A stretch of DNA of 19,475 nt. It comes from an uncultured Muribaculaceae bacterium. GTDB taxonomy: Bacteria; Bacteroidota; Bacteroidia; Bacteroidales; Muribaculaceae. Shown piece after piece: positions 1 through 8,640 of the stretch. The notes beneath the pieces are model-generated. The model was given only the letters and a program-made list of their open reading frames with translations. It did not search any database and had not been told where the DNA came from. The position numbers were made by a program, and so were the translations under genes. The number at the start of each line of letters is the position of its first letter. The first letter of the stretch is position 1. The stretch is from positions 25,976 to 45,450 of the forward strand of contig CAJTZQ010000030.1 of the NCBI GenBank assembly GCA_910583795.1. Direction: 5' to 3'.

Positions 1-1
1 T

Positions 2-124
2 ATTGCTGAAGGTCGCGCTGAAATTGTTATCACCTTACGGAATAATGGAATGTCAGAATCAGATATTGCAAAATTTACAGGTATGACAATCTCCGAAATT
101 CAAAAAATTTGCAGCAATATTTAG
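2..124 (+). CDS. C-terminal fragment of an upstream gene, possibly Rpn/PD-(D/E)XK-type nuclease
   Basis: An open frame enters from the left edge and stops at TAG 122-124, leaving only 40 residues. It starts IAEGRAEIVITL and contains SESDIAKFTGMTISEIQKI. An 'EGRAE' stretch followed by a short helix-turn-helix-like 'I..FTG.T..EI..I' end is what I know from the C-termini of Rpn-family recombination-promoting nucleases (PD-(D/E)XK, 'putative transposase'), which are common in Bacteroidales. The nuclease core lies outside the window, so its activity cannot be judged. The fragment could also be the end of another protein with a similar tail, or of a truncated copy. Confidence 0.5.
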   Translation: MAEGRAEIVITLRNNGMSESDIAKFTGMTISEIQKICSNI

Positions 125-160
125 GAACTGGTTAAATTTACAAGAGATTCAAGATTATTA

Positions 161-191
161 TTGCGTATTTCAGGATTTTTTGCTAACTTTG
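161..191 (+). promoter_or_regulatory. Probable promoter of the pyr cluster (Bacteroidetes -33/-7 type)
   Basis: TTG at 161-163 is followed after 20 bases by TAACTTTG at 184-191, a perfect match to the Bacteroidetes -7 consensus TAnnTTTG at the expected spacing. Transcription would begin near 195-200, giving a leader of about 200 bases before pyrC. I find no comparable TAnnTTTG site between 192 and 401. Confidence 0.6.
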
Positions 192-271
192 CACGCAAAA
201 TAAATGAAATGACGGCATCATTAAAAAGTCGAAAATCGTTTGTAATGCACTCTCAGAAGTCAATGCAAAAC

Positions 272-304
272 GGAAGCATCTGCCTCCCGGCAACTTCCTT
301 TTTT
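272..304 (+). terminator. First leader hairpin with U-tract (attenuator or terminator)
   Basis: GGAAG (272-276) pairs with CTTCC (294-298) around an inner TGCC/GGCA stem (281-284 with 289-292, loop TCCC). Six T follow (299-304). The stem is interrupted by unpaired bases, so it is weaker than the next hairpin. It may be part of an attenuator, the end of a small RNA, or a terminator for the upstream gene. Confidence 0.4.
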
Positions 305-312
305 AGATATTT

Positions 313-340
313 AGGCAACTCGTTGGTGAGTTGCCTTTTT
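313..340 (+). terminator. Strong intrinsic terminator in the pyr leader
   Basis: AGGCAACTC (313-321) and GAGTTGCCT (328-336) form a perfect 9-bp stem with a 6-base loop, running into a T-tract (to 340). It lies between the only recognisable promoter (161-191) and the pyrC start (402). The 3' arm AGTTGCC (329-335) can also pair with GGCAACT at 289-295 in the preceding hairpin, a mutually exclusive arrangement typical of attenuators. Confidence 0.7.
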
Positions 341-401
341 TATATCCGGACTTTAGAGTTTTTTCAACTTTTTCTTTCAGTGCCAACAAAAAGATTAATC
401 T

Positions 402-1682
402 ATGAGTTCTAAAGACACCCTCTTGATCACAAATGCCAATGTATGGATAAACGGCAAGTTCCAACTCTCCCACGTTGCAATTAGCGACGGTAAAGTAATT
501 GAATTGGGTGAGAAATTAGCATCTTCTGAATCTGATTTCAAAAATTGTATAAATGCTGAAGGCAAATATCTCGTACCGGGACTCGTAGACATGCACGTAC
601 ATTTCCGTGAACCGGGTTACTCTTATAAAGAAACCATCAAAGACGGTAGCCGCGCTGCAGCAGCCGGAGGGTTCACAACTGTCTGCACAATGCCAAATCT
701 AAACCCGGCTCCCGATTCAGTTGAAAATCTCCGTATGCAGCTCGGTATTATCAATAGAGATGCTGAAGTAAATGTGATTCCATACGCAACAATAACCAAG
801 CTGCGCATGGGACACGAACTTGTGGATTACGCAGCACTCGCCCCAATGGTGGCAGGCTTTTCAGACGATGGCACAGGAGTGCAGGATGAAGAAGTGATGC
901 GTGCAGCCATGAAAGGAATCGCGCCAACCGGTAAGATTCTTGCTGCGCATTGCGAAGTCGAGGCTCTCCTTAACCGAGGATATATACATGACGGCGAATA
1001 TGCACACCTGCATGGACATAGAGGGATTTGCTCAGAATCCGAATGGAAAGAAATTGAACGTGACATACGTCTTGCAGAGGAGACACATTGCCGCTTGCAT
1101 GTATGCCACATATCAACTAAAGAAAGTGTTGATTTGATTCGCGATGCCAAAGTCCGTGGAGTATTGGTAACTTGTGAAACAGGTCCGCATTACCTCACAT
1201 TCTGCGACGAGGATCTGAAAGAAGAGGGACGGTTCAAAATGAATCCGCCAATCAGATCAAAAGCCGACCGTGACGCACTCCGCCGGGGCATAATAGATGG
1301 GACTATCGATGTTATCGCAACTGATCATGCCCCACATTCAGCTGAAGAGAAGGCGAAAGGTCTCGAAAAAAGTGCAATGGGTGTTGTCGGTCTTGAGACA
1401 GCCTTCGCAGCAGTCTACACCACAATGGTTAAAACTGGGCTGATTCCTCTGGAGAGACTCATAGAAATAATGTCTATTACCCCACGCCGAATTCTCGGTC
1501 TCCCGGCCACCGATGGAATCAGAGTTGGAATGCAGGCAGACCTTACCATCCTCGACACCAATACCGAATGGGTGGTCAATCCGGAAACATTCCACACAAA
1601 AGGTAGAGCCACTCCTTATGAAGGCATGCTGTTGCAAGGATGTGTGGCAACCACGATTCATAAAGGTAAAGTGGTTTTCTAA
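402..1682 (+). CDS. pyrC: Dihydroorotase, class I
   Basis: This 426-residue amidohydrolase interconverts carbamoyl-aspartate and dihydroorotate (step 3 of UMP synthesis) in the cytoplasm. Visible signatures are the metal-binding DMHVHFREPG (63-72), TMPN (97-100), GFSDDG (152-157; a class I enzyme signature with a candidate bridging Asp), metal-ligand histidines in AAHCE (183) and LHVCHIST (233 or 236), the substrate loop NPPIR (281-285) and the catalytic Asp in TDHAPH (308). Length is normal for class I. The start at 402 follows an A-rich stretch and leads straight into the N-terminal small beta domain. It is the first gene of the cluster; carA follows after 167 bases that contain a large inverted repeat. 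The function is secure from the motifs and the neighbours. Confidence 0.95.
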   Translation: MSSKDTLLITNANVWINGKFQLSHVAISDGKVIELGEKLASSESDFKNCINAEGKYLVPGLVDMHVHFREPGYSYKETIKDGSRAAAAGGFTTVCTMPNLNPAPDSVENLRMQLGIINRDAEVNVIPYATITKLRMGHELVDYAALAPMVAGFSDDGTGVQDEEVMRAAMKGIAPTGKILAAHCEVEALLNRGYIHDGEYAHLHGHRGICSESEWKEIERDIRLAEETHCRLHVCHISTKESVDLIRDAKVRGVLVTCETGPHYLTFCDEDLKEEGRFKMNPPIRSKADRDALRRGIIDGTIDVIATDHAPHSAEEKAKGLEKSAMGVVGLETAFAAVYTTMVKTGLIPLERLIEIMSITPRRILGLPATDGIRVGMQADLTILDTNTEWVVNPETFHTKGRATPYEGMLLQGCVATTIHKGKVVF

Positions 1683-1714
1683 TTACACCCTCCTTGTATT
1701 CGGAAATACGCTAT

Positions 1715-1793
1715 GAAGTCATTTAAACTTTTTTCTTTTTAAGGAAAAAAGCCATAAGAAAATCAATCTCCTCAAAAAAGTTTAAATGACTTC
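1715..1793. repeat. Perfect 20-bp inverted repeat between pyrC and carA
   Basis: GAAGTCATTTAAACTTTTTT (1715-1734) is repeated exactly as its reverse complement at 1774-1793, with a 39-base A/T-rich interior. The whole 79-bp unit fills most of the pyrC-carA gap. It could be a small non-autonomous insertion, or an mRNA hairpin that processes or partly ends the transcript. I see no obvious target duplication. No promoter of the TAnnTTTG type is visible in the gap, so carA probably depends on the upstream promoter. Confidence 0.7.
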
Positions 1794-1849
1794 AAAAAAC
1801 GCAAAACAAATAAATCGTCTACAGTTAAAAGATTATATAAGCTAAAAAG

Positions 1850-2938
1850 ATGAAGCCTTACACAAAAAAACTTGTGCTCGAAGACGGACGTGAATTTCCC
1901 GGAATTGGATTCGCGTCTGACTGTGAAAGGGTCGGAGAATTGGTATTCAACACCTCCATGGTTGGATATCAGGAGATTTTGTCTGACCCTTCATATGCCG
2001 ATCAAATTATCGTGATGACATATCCTCTCATCGGAAATTACGGCATAACCGACGAAGATTATGAAACGAAATTCCCTTCGATCGGCGGCATGATTGTGAA
2101 GGAAAACAATGATTCACCTTCAAACTTCCGATACACAAAAACACTCGCGGAAGTGCTTGAAGAAAACGACATTCCTGCCATCAGCGGCATCGACACAAGA
2201 ATGTTGACTCGCATTCTTCGGGATGCCCAAGGAATGAGAGCAATCATAACAGACATCAACACTCCTACCGAGGAAGCGGTAAAAAAAATCAAATCGGTTG
2301 ACAGACCGACAAATCTTGTCAGCAAAGTGAGCTGTAAGAAACGCTGGTTCGCACGTACCGCCAACTATAAATATGACATCGTGGCGATTGATTGCGGAAT
2401 GAAGTATAACATGGTCAGAAGCCTTAACGCCCATAATTGCAACGTGACGGTCGTACCTTGGAACACTACCGCGGAACAAATAATGGCATTCAAACCTGAC
2501 GGCGTGCTGATATCAAATGGTCCCGGTTCTCCGGAAGATGTGCCGGAAGTAGTCGAGACTATCAGGCAGCTTCGCGGCAAAGTTCCGATGTTTGGCATTT
2601 GTCTTGGACATCAGCTTATAGCTCTCGCTTATGGTGCAAAAATTGGAATAATCAATCCGGGACACCGCGGAGGCAATCATCCCGTCAAAGAATTAAAAAC
2701 CGGTAAAGTTCTTATCACTTCCCAAAATCATGGTTATGCGGTAGAAAAGGAATCTGTAAAAAACACACCACTCTCAATCACACACGTCAACCTTCTTGAC
2801 AATACGGTTGAAGGTTGCGAATGTCTTGAAGACAAGGTGATTTCAGTGCAGTTCCACCCTGAGAGCGCACCCGGTCCTCAAGACACTATTTATCTCTTCG
2901 ACAAGTTTATTCAAATGATTCCGGAAGTCAAGAAATGA
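1850..2938 (+). CDS. carA: Carbamoyl-phosphate synthase small (glutaminase) subunit
   Basis: This 362-residue subunit hydrolyses glutamine and channels ammonia to CarB. The N-terminal CPSase small-chain domain (about 1-150) has LVFNTSMVGYQE and the SGIDTR motif (112-117). The C-terminal class I glutamine amidotransferase domain (about 173-360) has SNGPGSP (222-228), the nucleophile Cys251 in FGICLGHQL, and His336/Glu338 in VQFHPES, so the catalytic triad is complete. The length matches the family. It lies 43 bases before carB, its obligate partner, in the same direction. The start ATG at 1850 gives the expected N-terminus; the preceding bases are A-rich with no strong Shine-Dalgarno, as usual in this phylum. 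Confidence 0.97.
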   Translation: MKPYTKKLVLEDGREFPGIGFASDCERVGELVFNTSMVGYQEILSDPSYADQIIVMTYPLIGNYGITDEDYETKFPSIGGMIVKENNDSPSNFRYTKTLAEVLEENDIPAISGIDTRMLTRILRDAQGMRAIITDINTPTEEAVKKIKSVDRPTNLVSKVSCKKRWFARTANYKYDIVAIDCGMKYNMVRSLNAHNCNVTVVPWNTTAEQIMAFKPDGVLISNGPGSPEDVPEVVETIRQLRGKVPMFGICLGHQLIALAYGAKIGIINPGHRGGNHPVKELKTGKVLITSQNHGYAVEKESVKNTPLSITHVNLLDNTVEGCECLEDKVISVQFHPESAPGPQDTIYLFDKFIQMIPEVKK

Positions 2939-2981
2939 TTAAAGGGTCATAACACATTAATTATTTAAAAGGGAAAAGACA

Positions 2982-5900
2982 ATGCCTAAACGTAAAGATA
3001 TAAAGAAAGTGATGGTTATCGGTTCCGGTCCAATTGTTGTGGGACAGGCTGCCGAATTTGATTATGCGGGCACACAAGCATGCACCGCACTCAAGGAAGA
3101 AGGATATGAAGTGGTTCTTGTAAACTCCAATCCTGCCACAATAATGACAGATCCCGAAATCGCCCATAAGGTCTACATGGAGCCGCTGACTCTTGAATAT
3201 GTGGCTAAAATCGTACGTTACGAACGACCTGATGCAATCGTGCCGGGACTCGGAGGTCAGACCGGTCTGAATCTCGCCGTTCAGTTGGCAAAAAAAGGAG
3301 TACTTGAAGAATGTGGAGTTGAGATCCTCGGCACATCTTTTGAAAGTATTGAACGTGCAGAAGACCGTGAACTTTTCAAAGAACTTTGTGAGAGCATAGG
3401 CGAACCGGTGCTTCCAAGCGACGTGGCAAACAGTATAGAACATGCCGTGGAGATTGCCGACAAAATCGGTTATCCCGTAATTCTCCGTCCGGCATTTACC
3501 CTTGGGGGCACAGGGGGTGGATTTGCCGATAATGAAGAGGAACTTCGAGAACTGATGCGCACGGCGCTCGACTTATCCCCGGTGCATCAAGTGCTCGTTG
3601 AGAAAAGTATCAAAGGATTCAAGGAAATTGAATTTGAAGTGATGAGAGACGCCAATGACACTGTCATTGCCATCTGCTCCATGGAAAACCTTGACCCCGT
3701 AGGGGTGCATACCGGTGATTCGATTGTTGTGGCTCCCGCGCAGACACTTTCCAACAAAGAGTATCAATTGCTGCGCGACAGTGCTCTCAAACTAATTCGT
3801 GCCCTTAAAATTGAAGGAGGATGCAACGTGCAGTTCGCACTCGATCCCTTGTCGTTCGACTATTATCTGATTGAAGTAAACCCTCGCGTATCCCGTTCTT
3901 CCGCACTCGCATCAAAAGCTGCAGGATATCCGATTGCCCGCGTAAGTGCGAAAATAGCCGTAGGCCTTCACCTTGACGAAATCAATCTCGGGCATGTCCC
4001 TGCAAGTTTCGAGCCGACAATCGATTATGTGGTCTCAAAAATAGCCCGTTTCCCGTTTGATAAATTTACTGATGCCTCCAATGAACTTGGCACACAGATG
4101 AAAGCCACAGGCGAGGTCATGAGCATCGGCAGGACTATGGAAGAATCGCTCCTGAAGGCTGTGCGGTCGCTCGAGACAGGCGTATGTCATATCTATCACA
4201 AAAAATTTGACAATATGCCTACTGAAGAGATGCTTGACTATATACGCAAGGCTACCGACGACCGCATCTATGCTATTGCAGAGCTTTTACGCCGTGACGT
4301 AGACGCAGGAATCATCTACAACCATACCAAGATCGATATGTTCTTCCTTGATAAAATCAAAAACATAGTCGACTTCGAGAAAGTGGTCAAGGCAAATCCG
4401 ATGGATGAAACCGTTTTGCGTGATGCAAAGGTGATGGGCTTTAGCGATAAATTTATCGGTCAGCTGTGGCATAAGACCGAATCTGAAATATACCTGCTTC
4501 GCAAAAAATATGGTATACGTCCCGTTTATAAAATGATTGATTCCTGCGGGGCAGAATTTCATGCGAAAACCAATTATTTCTATTCTTCTTACGAATGGGA
4601 AAATGAATCGATCCCTACGGGTCGTAAAAAGATAGTAGTGCTCGGATCAGGGCCTATCAGGATCGGACAGGGCGTGGAATTCGATTATTCCACAGTCCAT
4701 GCAATATGGTCGATCCGCAAGGCAGGTTATGAAGCGATTATCATAAACAATAATCCTGAAACTGTATCAACCGACCACACTACTGGCGACAAGCTATATT
4801 TCGAGCCTCTCACTGTTGAAGACGTGATGAACGTGCTCGATCTTGAAAAACCCGACGGTGTGATTGTATCGCTCGGAGGTCAGACCGCTATAAATCTTGC
4901 GGAACCGCTTGCCGCTCTCGGGGCGCCGATCATCGGCACAAATATAGATGCCATCCGAAATGCGGAAGACCGTGGATGTTTCGAGGCAATCATGGAAAAA
5001 CTTCAGATTCCACAACCCGAAGGGGTGGCAGTAACCCACATTGAAGACGGAGTGAAAGCGGCTGAAAGAATCGGCTACCCTGTGCTCGTGCGTCCAAGCT
5101 ATGTTTTGGGTGGAAGAGCAATGCAGATTGTAAGCAATGAAGAGCAGCTTCGGCATTATCTCCACACTGCAGTTGAAATCAATGTCGAGCATCCTGTGCT
5201 CGTCGATAAATATATAATGGGCAAAGAACTTGAAGTCGACGCCATCTGCGACGGAGAGAATGTATTTGTGCCCGGAATCATGGAACATGTGGAACACACC
5301 GGTGTACACTCCGGTGACTCGATCAGCGTCTACCCCACTTTTAGTGTGAGCCAGAAAGCGAAACAGACAATTCTTGATTATACAGTCCGTCTTGGCAAGG
5401 AAATCGGCATAAAAGGGCTCTACAATATACAATTTATCGTAGATAGCAAAGAAGATGTATACGTGATTGAGGTAAATCCACGTTCTTCTCGTACAGTACC
5501 TTTCATTTCGAAGGCAACCGGAGTGCCTCTCGCACACATCGCCACACAGGTGATGCTCGGACAATCTTTGCCTGAACAAGGCATCGACCGTCTGTATCCG
5601 GAAGAAAAGAAACGATGGTTTGTAAAGACTCCCGCGTTCTCGTTTGCGAAACTTCGTGGCATGGACTCATATCTCTCTCCTGAGATGAAGTCTACCGGTG
5701 AAGCTATCGGATACGACAAGTCGCTTAAGCGTGCCCTTTACAAATCGCTTCAGGCTTCAGGTATGACAGTTGCAAACTACGGCACTGTCTTCGTGACTAT
5801 CGGAGATTCCGACAAGCAACGTGCCCTTCCGTTGATCAGACGTTTCTATCAACTCGGATTTAATATAGAAGCGACAAGAGGCACGGCGGAATTCTTGCGG

Positions 5901-6167
5901 TCTCACGGAATACGCACCCGTTTGCTCCGCAAGTTGAGCGAGGGAAGCTCTGACATTGTCGATTCATTGCGTCAGGGTCACGTGAACTATGTGATCAACA
6001 CAATGGAATTAAGCGCCGACCATTCCCACCGCGACGGATATTATATCCGCAGGGCTGCAGTCGACAACAATATCACGGTTTTCACTTCTCTCGAAACTGT
6101 GGCGGTACTACTCGATGTGCTTGAAGACATCACTATGAAGGTCTCAACCATCGATGCAGAAGATTAA
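2982..6167 (+). CDS. carB: Carbamoyl-phosphate synthase large subunit
   Basis: This 1061-residue ATP-grasp enzyme makes carbamoyl phosphate from bicarbonate, ammonia and two ATP, feeding pyrimidine and arginine synthesis. It shows the family's internal duplication: GSGPIVVGQAAEFDYAGTQA near residue 14 recurs as GSGPIRIGQGVEFDYST near 553, each starting a synthetase half (carboxyphosphate half, then carbamate half). ATP-grasp motifs such as RPAFTLGGTGGG and RPSYVLGGRAM are present in the respective halves, with an oligomerisation region between them. The last 130 residues form an MGS-like allosteric domain. Residues ATRGT (964-968), Lys984 and NT (1006-1007) align with the E. coli effector-site residues, so IMP/UMP control may be retained (inference). 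pyrK follows after only 9 bases. Confidence 0.97.
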   Translation: MPKRKDIKKVMVIGSGPIVVGQAAEFDYAGTQACTALKEEGYEVVLVNSNPATIMTDPEIAHKVYMEPLTLEYVAKIVRYERPDAIVPGLGGQTGLNLAVQLAKKGVLEECGVEILGTSFESIERAEDRELFKELCESIGEPVLPSDVANSIEHAVEIADKIGYPVILRPAFTLGGTGGGFADNEEELRELMRTALDLSPVHQVLVEKSIKGFKEIEFEVMRDANDTVIAICSMENLDPVGVHTGDSIVVAPAQTLSNKEYQLLRDSALKLIRALKIEGGCNVQFALDPLSFDYYLIEVNPRVSRSSALASKAAGYPIARVSAKIAVGLHLDEINLGHVPASFEPTIDYVVSKIARFPFDKFTDASNELGTQMKATGEVMSIGRTMEESLLKAVRSLETGVCHIYHKKFDNMPTEEMLDYIRKATDDRIYAIAELLRRDVDAGIIYNHTKIDMFFLDKIKNIVDFEKVVKANPMDETVLRDAKVMGFSDKFIGQLWHKTESEIYLLRKKYGIRPVYKMIDSCGAEFHAKTNYFYSSYEWENESIPTGRKKIVVLGSGPIRIGQGVEFDYSTVHAIWSIRKAGYEAIIINNNPETVSTDHTTGDKLYFEPLTVEDVMNVLDLEKPDGVIVSLGGQTAINLAEPLAALGAPIIGTNIDAIRNAEDRGCFEAIMEKLQIPQPEGVAVTHIEDGVKAAERIGYPVLVRPSYVLGGRAMQIVSNEEQLRHYLHTAVEINVEHPVLVDKYIMGKELEVDAICDGENVFVPGIMEHVEHTGVHSGDSISVYPTFSVSQKAKQTILDYTVRLGKEIGIKGLYNIQFIVDSKEDVYVIEVNPRSSRTVPFISKATGVPLAHIATQVMLGQSLPEQGIDRLYPEEKKRWFVKTPAFSFAKLRGMDSYLSPEMKSTGEAIGYDKSLKRALYKSLQASGMTVANYGTVFVTIGDSDKQRALPLIRRFYQLGFNIEATRGTAEFLRSHGIRTRLLRKLSEGSSDIVDSLRQGHVNYVINTMELSADHSHRDGYYIRRAAVDNNITVFTSLETVAVLLDVLEDITMKVSTIDAED

Positions 6168-6176
6168 CCTTAGAAT

Positions 6177-6929
6177 ATGGAAATAAAAGGCAACTACACT
6201 ATCATCAGTAACCGTCGTCTCACCCACAAGACCTGGGTGATGACGCTCGGTGGCGACACAAGTGCGATTACCGCACCGGGACAATTTGTAAACATAGCGA
6301 TTCCAGGGAAATACCTTCGCCGTCCAATCTCGATATGCGATTATTCACATGAGAGAGGCGAGGTTGTACTTTTATATGACGTCATAGGAGAAGGCACCAA
6401 AGCCATGAGTGAAATGAAACAAGGCGACAATGTCGACATGCTCAACGGCCTTGGGAATGGTTTCTCTCTTGACTCCGGAGCTGAAAGTCCGCTTCTGCTC
6501 GGGGGAGGGATCGGATGCGCCCCGCTCCTAAACCTTGCCCGTGCCCTTAAGCGTCTGGGCAAGAATCCAATTGCCATACTCGGATATAACAAAGCCGCTG
6601 ACAGTTTCGGGATGGACAAGTGGTTTGAAGAAATCGGAGTCGAGGCTCACATAGCTACGGTAGACGGCTCTGTCGGCACAAAAGGATTTGTGACCGATGT
6701 GATACGGGAAAAGAATATCAACGGGGATTATTTCCATGCCTGTGGTCCGATGCCCATGCTTAAGGCGCTTTGCAACGGGCTTGACATACCCGGGGAAGTA
6801 AGTATAGAAAGCCGTATGGGGTGTGGATTCGGTGCTTGCATGTGCTGCAGCGTTGAGACCCGCGACGGTTCTAAGAGGATTTGCAAAGACGGTCCTATAT
6901 TCAGAAAGGAGGAACTGATATGGAAATAA
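6177..6929 (+). CDS. pyrK: Dihydroorotate dehydrogenase electron-transfer subunit
   Basis: This 250-residue FAD and [2Fe-2S] subunit passes electrons from PyrD's FMN to NAD+. It has the ferredoxin-reductase-like FAD motif RRPISICD (48-55), the glycine-rich nucleotide site LGGGIGCAPLL (108-118), HACGPMPML (188-196), and the cluster cysteines 216, 221, 224 and 236 in CGFGACMCC and its downstream partner. The presence of PyrK marks the dehydrogenase as class 1B (NAD-dependent), not the membrane quinone-linked class 2. The stop codon overlaps the pyrD start by 10 bases, a sign of translational coupling that suits the 1:1 complex. Confidence 0.95.
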   Translation: MEIKGNYTIISNRRLTHKTWVMTLGGDTSAITAPGQFVNIAIPGKYLRRPISICDYSHERGEVVLLYDVIGEGTKAMSEMKQGDNVDMLNGLGNGFSLDSGAESPLLLGGGIGCAPLLNLARALKRLGKNPIAILGYNKAADSFGMDKWFEEIGVEAHIATVDGSVGTKGFVTDVIREKNINGDYFHACGPMPMLKALCNGLDIPGEVSIESRMGCGFGACMCCSVETRDGSKRICKDGPIFRKEELIWK

Positions 6930-7846
6930 CCAATTCATCACGCAATCTTTCAGTCTCTCTCAGTGGAGTGACGCTTCAGAATCCGGTCGTGCCGGCATCA
7001 GGGTGTTTCGGGTTCGGATATGGGATGGCAGAGTTTTATGATATCGACATTCTTGGTTCCATATCATTTAAAGGTACAACCCGTGATTCCCGTTTCGGTA
7101 ATCCTCTTCCACGTGTGGCTGAATGCAGCTCGGGTCTGATAAATTCAGTAGGTCTTCAAAATCCCGGCATTGATACTGTGATTGCAGAAGAACTGCCTAA
7201 AATGCGCGAAGTTTTTCATCAACCGATTATTGCGAATATAAGTGGCTTCTCTATTGACGAATATGTGGAATGCTGTGAAAAAATCGATAAAGAAAAACAG
7301 GTTGCTATCATTGAACTGAATGTCAGCTGCCCCAATGTGCATGGAGGAGGTATGAGTTTCGGCACCTGTTGCAATTCTGTTGCAGAGGTGGTCAAGGAAG
7401 TAAAGAAGGTAATCACCAAGCCTCTTTATGTAAAGCTCACTCCCAATGTGACAGATATTGTTTCTATCGGCAAATCCGCGGTCGAGGCGGGTGCTGACGG
7501 GCTATGCCTCATCAACACACTTCTCGGAATGCGTATCGACATAAAGACACGTCGTCCGGTGATTGCCAACCGGATGGGAGGATTCTCCGGTCCGGCAGTG
7601 TTCCCGGTAGCCGTAAGGATGGTAAATCAGGTAGCCCACTCATGCGGTGTGCCGGTAATAGGATGCGGAGGCGTATCCACTGCAGCGGATGTGATAGAGA
7701 TGATGATGGCTGGAGCAACGGCAGTGGAAGTCGGTGCAGCCAACCTCGTAAACCCATACGCCTGCAAAGAAATAGTGGAGAACCTTCCCAAAGAGATGGA
7801 GCGTCTCGGAATAGATTCCCTCTCCGAAATCATCGGCATAGTCTGA
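6920..7846 (+). CDS. pyrD: Dihydroorotate dehydrogenase, catalytic subunit, class 1B
   Basis: This 308-residue FMN TIM-barrel oxidises dihydroorotate to orotate (step 4). Visible are PVVPASGCFGFG (22-33), SFKGTT (49-54), NSVGLQNPG (75-83), the active-site Cys137 in NVSCPNVHGGG (the cysteine base typical of class 1), KLTPN (172-176), and the phosphate-binding GCGGV (248-252) with VEVGAAN. I chose ATG 6920 over an in-frame upstream ATG at 6881 because AAAGGAGG (6905-6912), one of the clearest ribosome-binding sites in this window, sits 7 bases ahead of it. The family's N-terminus also begins there, and the longer start would embed 39 bases in pyrK. Confidence 0.96.
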   Translation: MEITNSSRNLSVSLSGVTLQNPVVPASGCFGFGYGMAEFYDIDILGSISFKGTTRDSRFGNPLPRVAECSSGLINSVGLQNPGIDTVIAEELPKMREVFHQPIIANISGFSIDEYVECCEKIDKEKQVAIIELNVSCPNVHGGGMSFGTCCNSVAEVVKEVKKVITKPLYVKLTPNVTDIVSIGKSAVEAGADGLCLINTLLGMRIDIKTRRPVIANRMGGFSGPAVFPVAVRMVNQVAHSCGVPVIGCGGVSTAADVIEMMMAGATAVEVGAANLVNPYACKEIVENLPKEMERLGIDSLSEIIGIV

Positions 7847-7917
7847 CAATTTAAGTTCTTAATAGCAGAGACATCTTCTCACAACTCAAAACTTAAAACT
7901 AACAACTAACAACATAT

Positions 7918-8628
7918 ATGAATGCAAAAGACGTTATAATCGCATGCGATTTCGGCTCTGCCGACGCCTGTCTTGCTTTCCTCGACAAATTCAAAGACGA
8001 GGAGCGTAAACCTTTCTTGAAGATCGGTATGGAGCTATATTATGCTGCCGGTCCTGAAATCGTGAAAGAACTCAAAAAGCGTGGTTTCAAAATTTTCCTC
8101 GACCTCAAGCTTCATGACATACCAAACACTGTGAAGAAAGCAATGAAGGTGCTTTCAAATCTTGATGTAGACATGGTCAATGTGCATGCAGCCGGCACTG
8201 TCGAGATGATGCGCGCCGCTCTTGAAGGACTTACACGTGAAGATGGCACACGTCCGCTTCTCATTGCTGTAACACAGCTCACTTCCACCTCTGAAAAGGC
8301 TATGCGTGAGCAGCTTTTGATCGACGCATCAATCAACGACACGATTGCCAAATATGCCCGTAATGCTAAGGAAGCCGGTCTTGACGGCGTGGTTTGCTCA
8401 CCTCTTGAGGCAAGTCTCGTGAAAGAGGCATGCGGCAACGAATTTATGACAATCACTCCGGGCATCCGTTTTGCCGATTCCAAGGCAGATGACCAGGTCC
8501 GCATCACCGACCCTGCGAAAGCCCGTGAAATCGGATCTGACTATATCGTTGTAGGCCGTCCTATCACGGCTGCGGAAGATCCTGTTGCAGCCTACAAACG
8601 CTGCGTGAAAGATTTCCTCGCGCTCTGA
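7918..8628 (+). CDS. pyrF: Orotidine 5'-phosphate decarboxylase
   Basis: This 236-residue TIM-barrel enzyme decarboxylates OMP to UMP, the last step of the pathway. Visible features are IACDF (8-12), KIGMELYY (35-42), the catalytic tetrad region FLDLKLHDIPNT (60-71, with Asp62, Lys64 and Asp67), VNVHAAG, ITPGIR and the phosphate-loop VVGRPI near 216-221. The length fits the short bacterial form of about 230 residues. The 71-base gap before it is A/C-rich (repeated ACAACT/ACTAAC words), without a Shine-Dalgarno or a recognisable promoter, so it is probably co-transcribed with pyrD. Confidence 0.96.
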   Translation: MNAKDVIIACDFGSADACLAFLDKFKDEERKPFLKIGMELYYAAGPEIVKELKKRGFKIFLDLKLHDIPNTVKKAMKVLSNLDVDMVNVHAAGTVEMMRAALEGLTREDGTRPLLIAVTQLTSTSEKAMREQLLIDASINDTIAKYARNAKEAGLDGVVCSPLEASLVKEACGNEFMTITPGIRFADSKADDQVRITDPAKAREIGSDYIVVGRPITAAEDPVAAYKRCVKDFLAL

Positions 8629-8640
8629 TCCGGAATAATA

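Noticed and set aside
192..401. PyrR-binding loop in the pyr leader
   Set aside because: I do not see the conserved Bacillus-type anti-antiterminator loop, so any attenuation would use another mechanism.
161..412. Open frame of 83 codons before pyrC
   Set aside because: It begins on the -33 box of the promoter, runs through both leader hairpins and overlaps the pyrC start. The protein has no recognisable feature.
6881..6919. Longer pyrD start at 6881
   Set aside because: The extra 13 residues lie inside pyrK and do not fit the family N-terminus. A clear AAAGGAGG precedes the ATG at 6920.
8112..8507. Long minus-strand frames inside pyrF, pyrE, carB and similar genes
   Set aside because: They are antisense shadows of well-supported genes, have no family features and no promoter.
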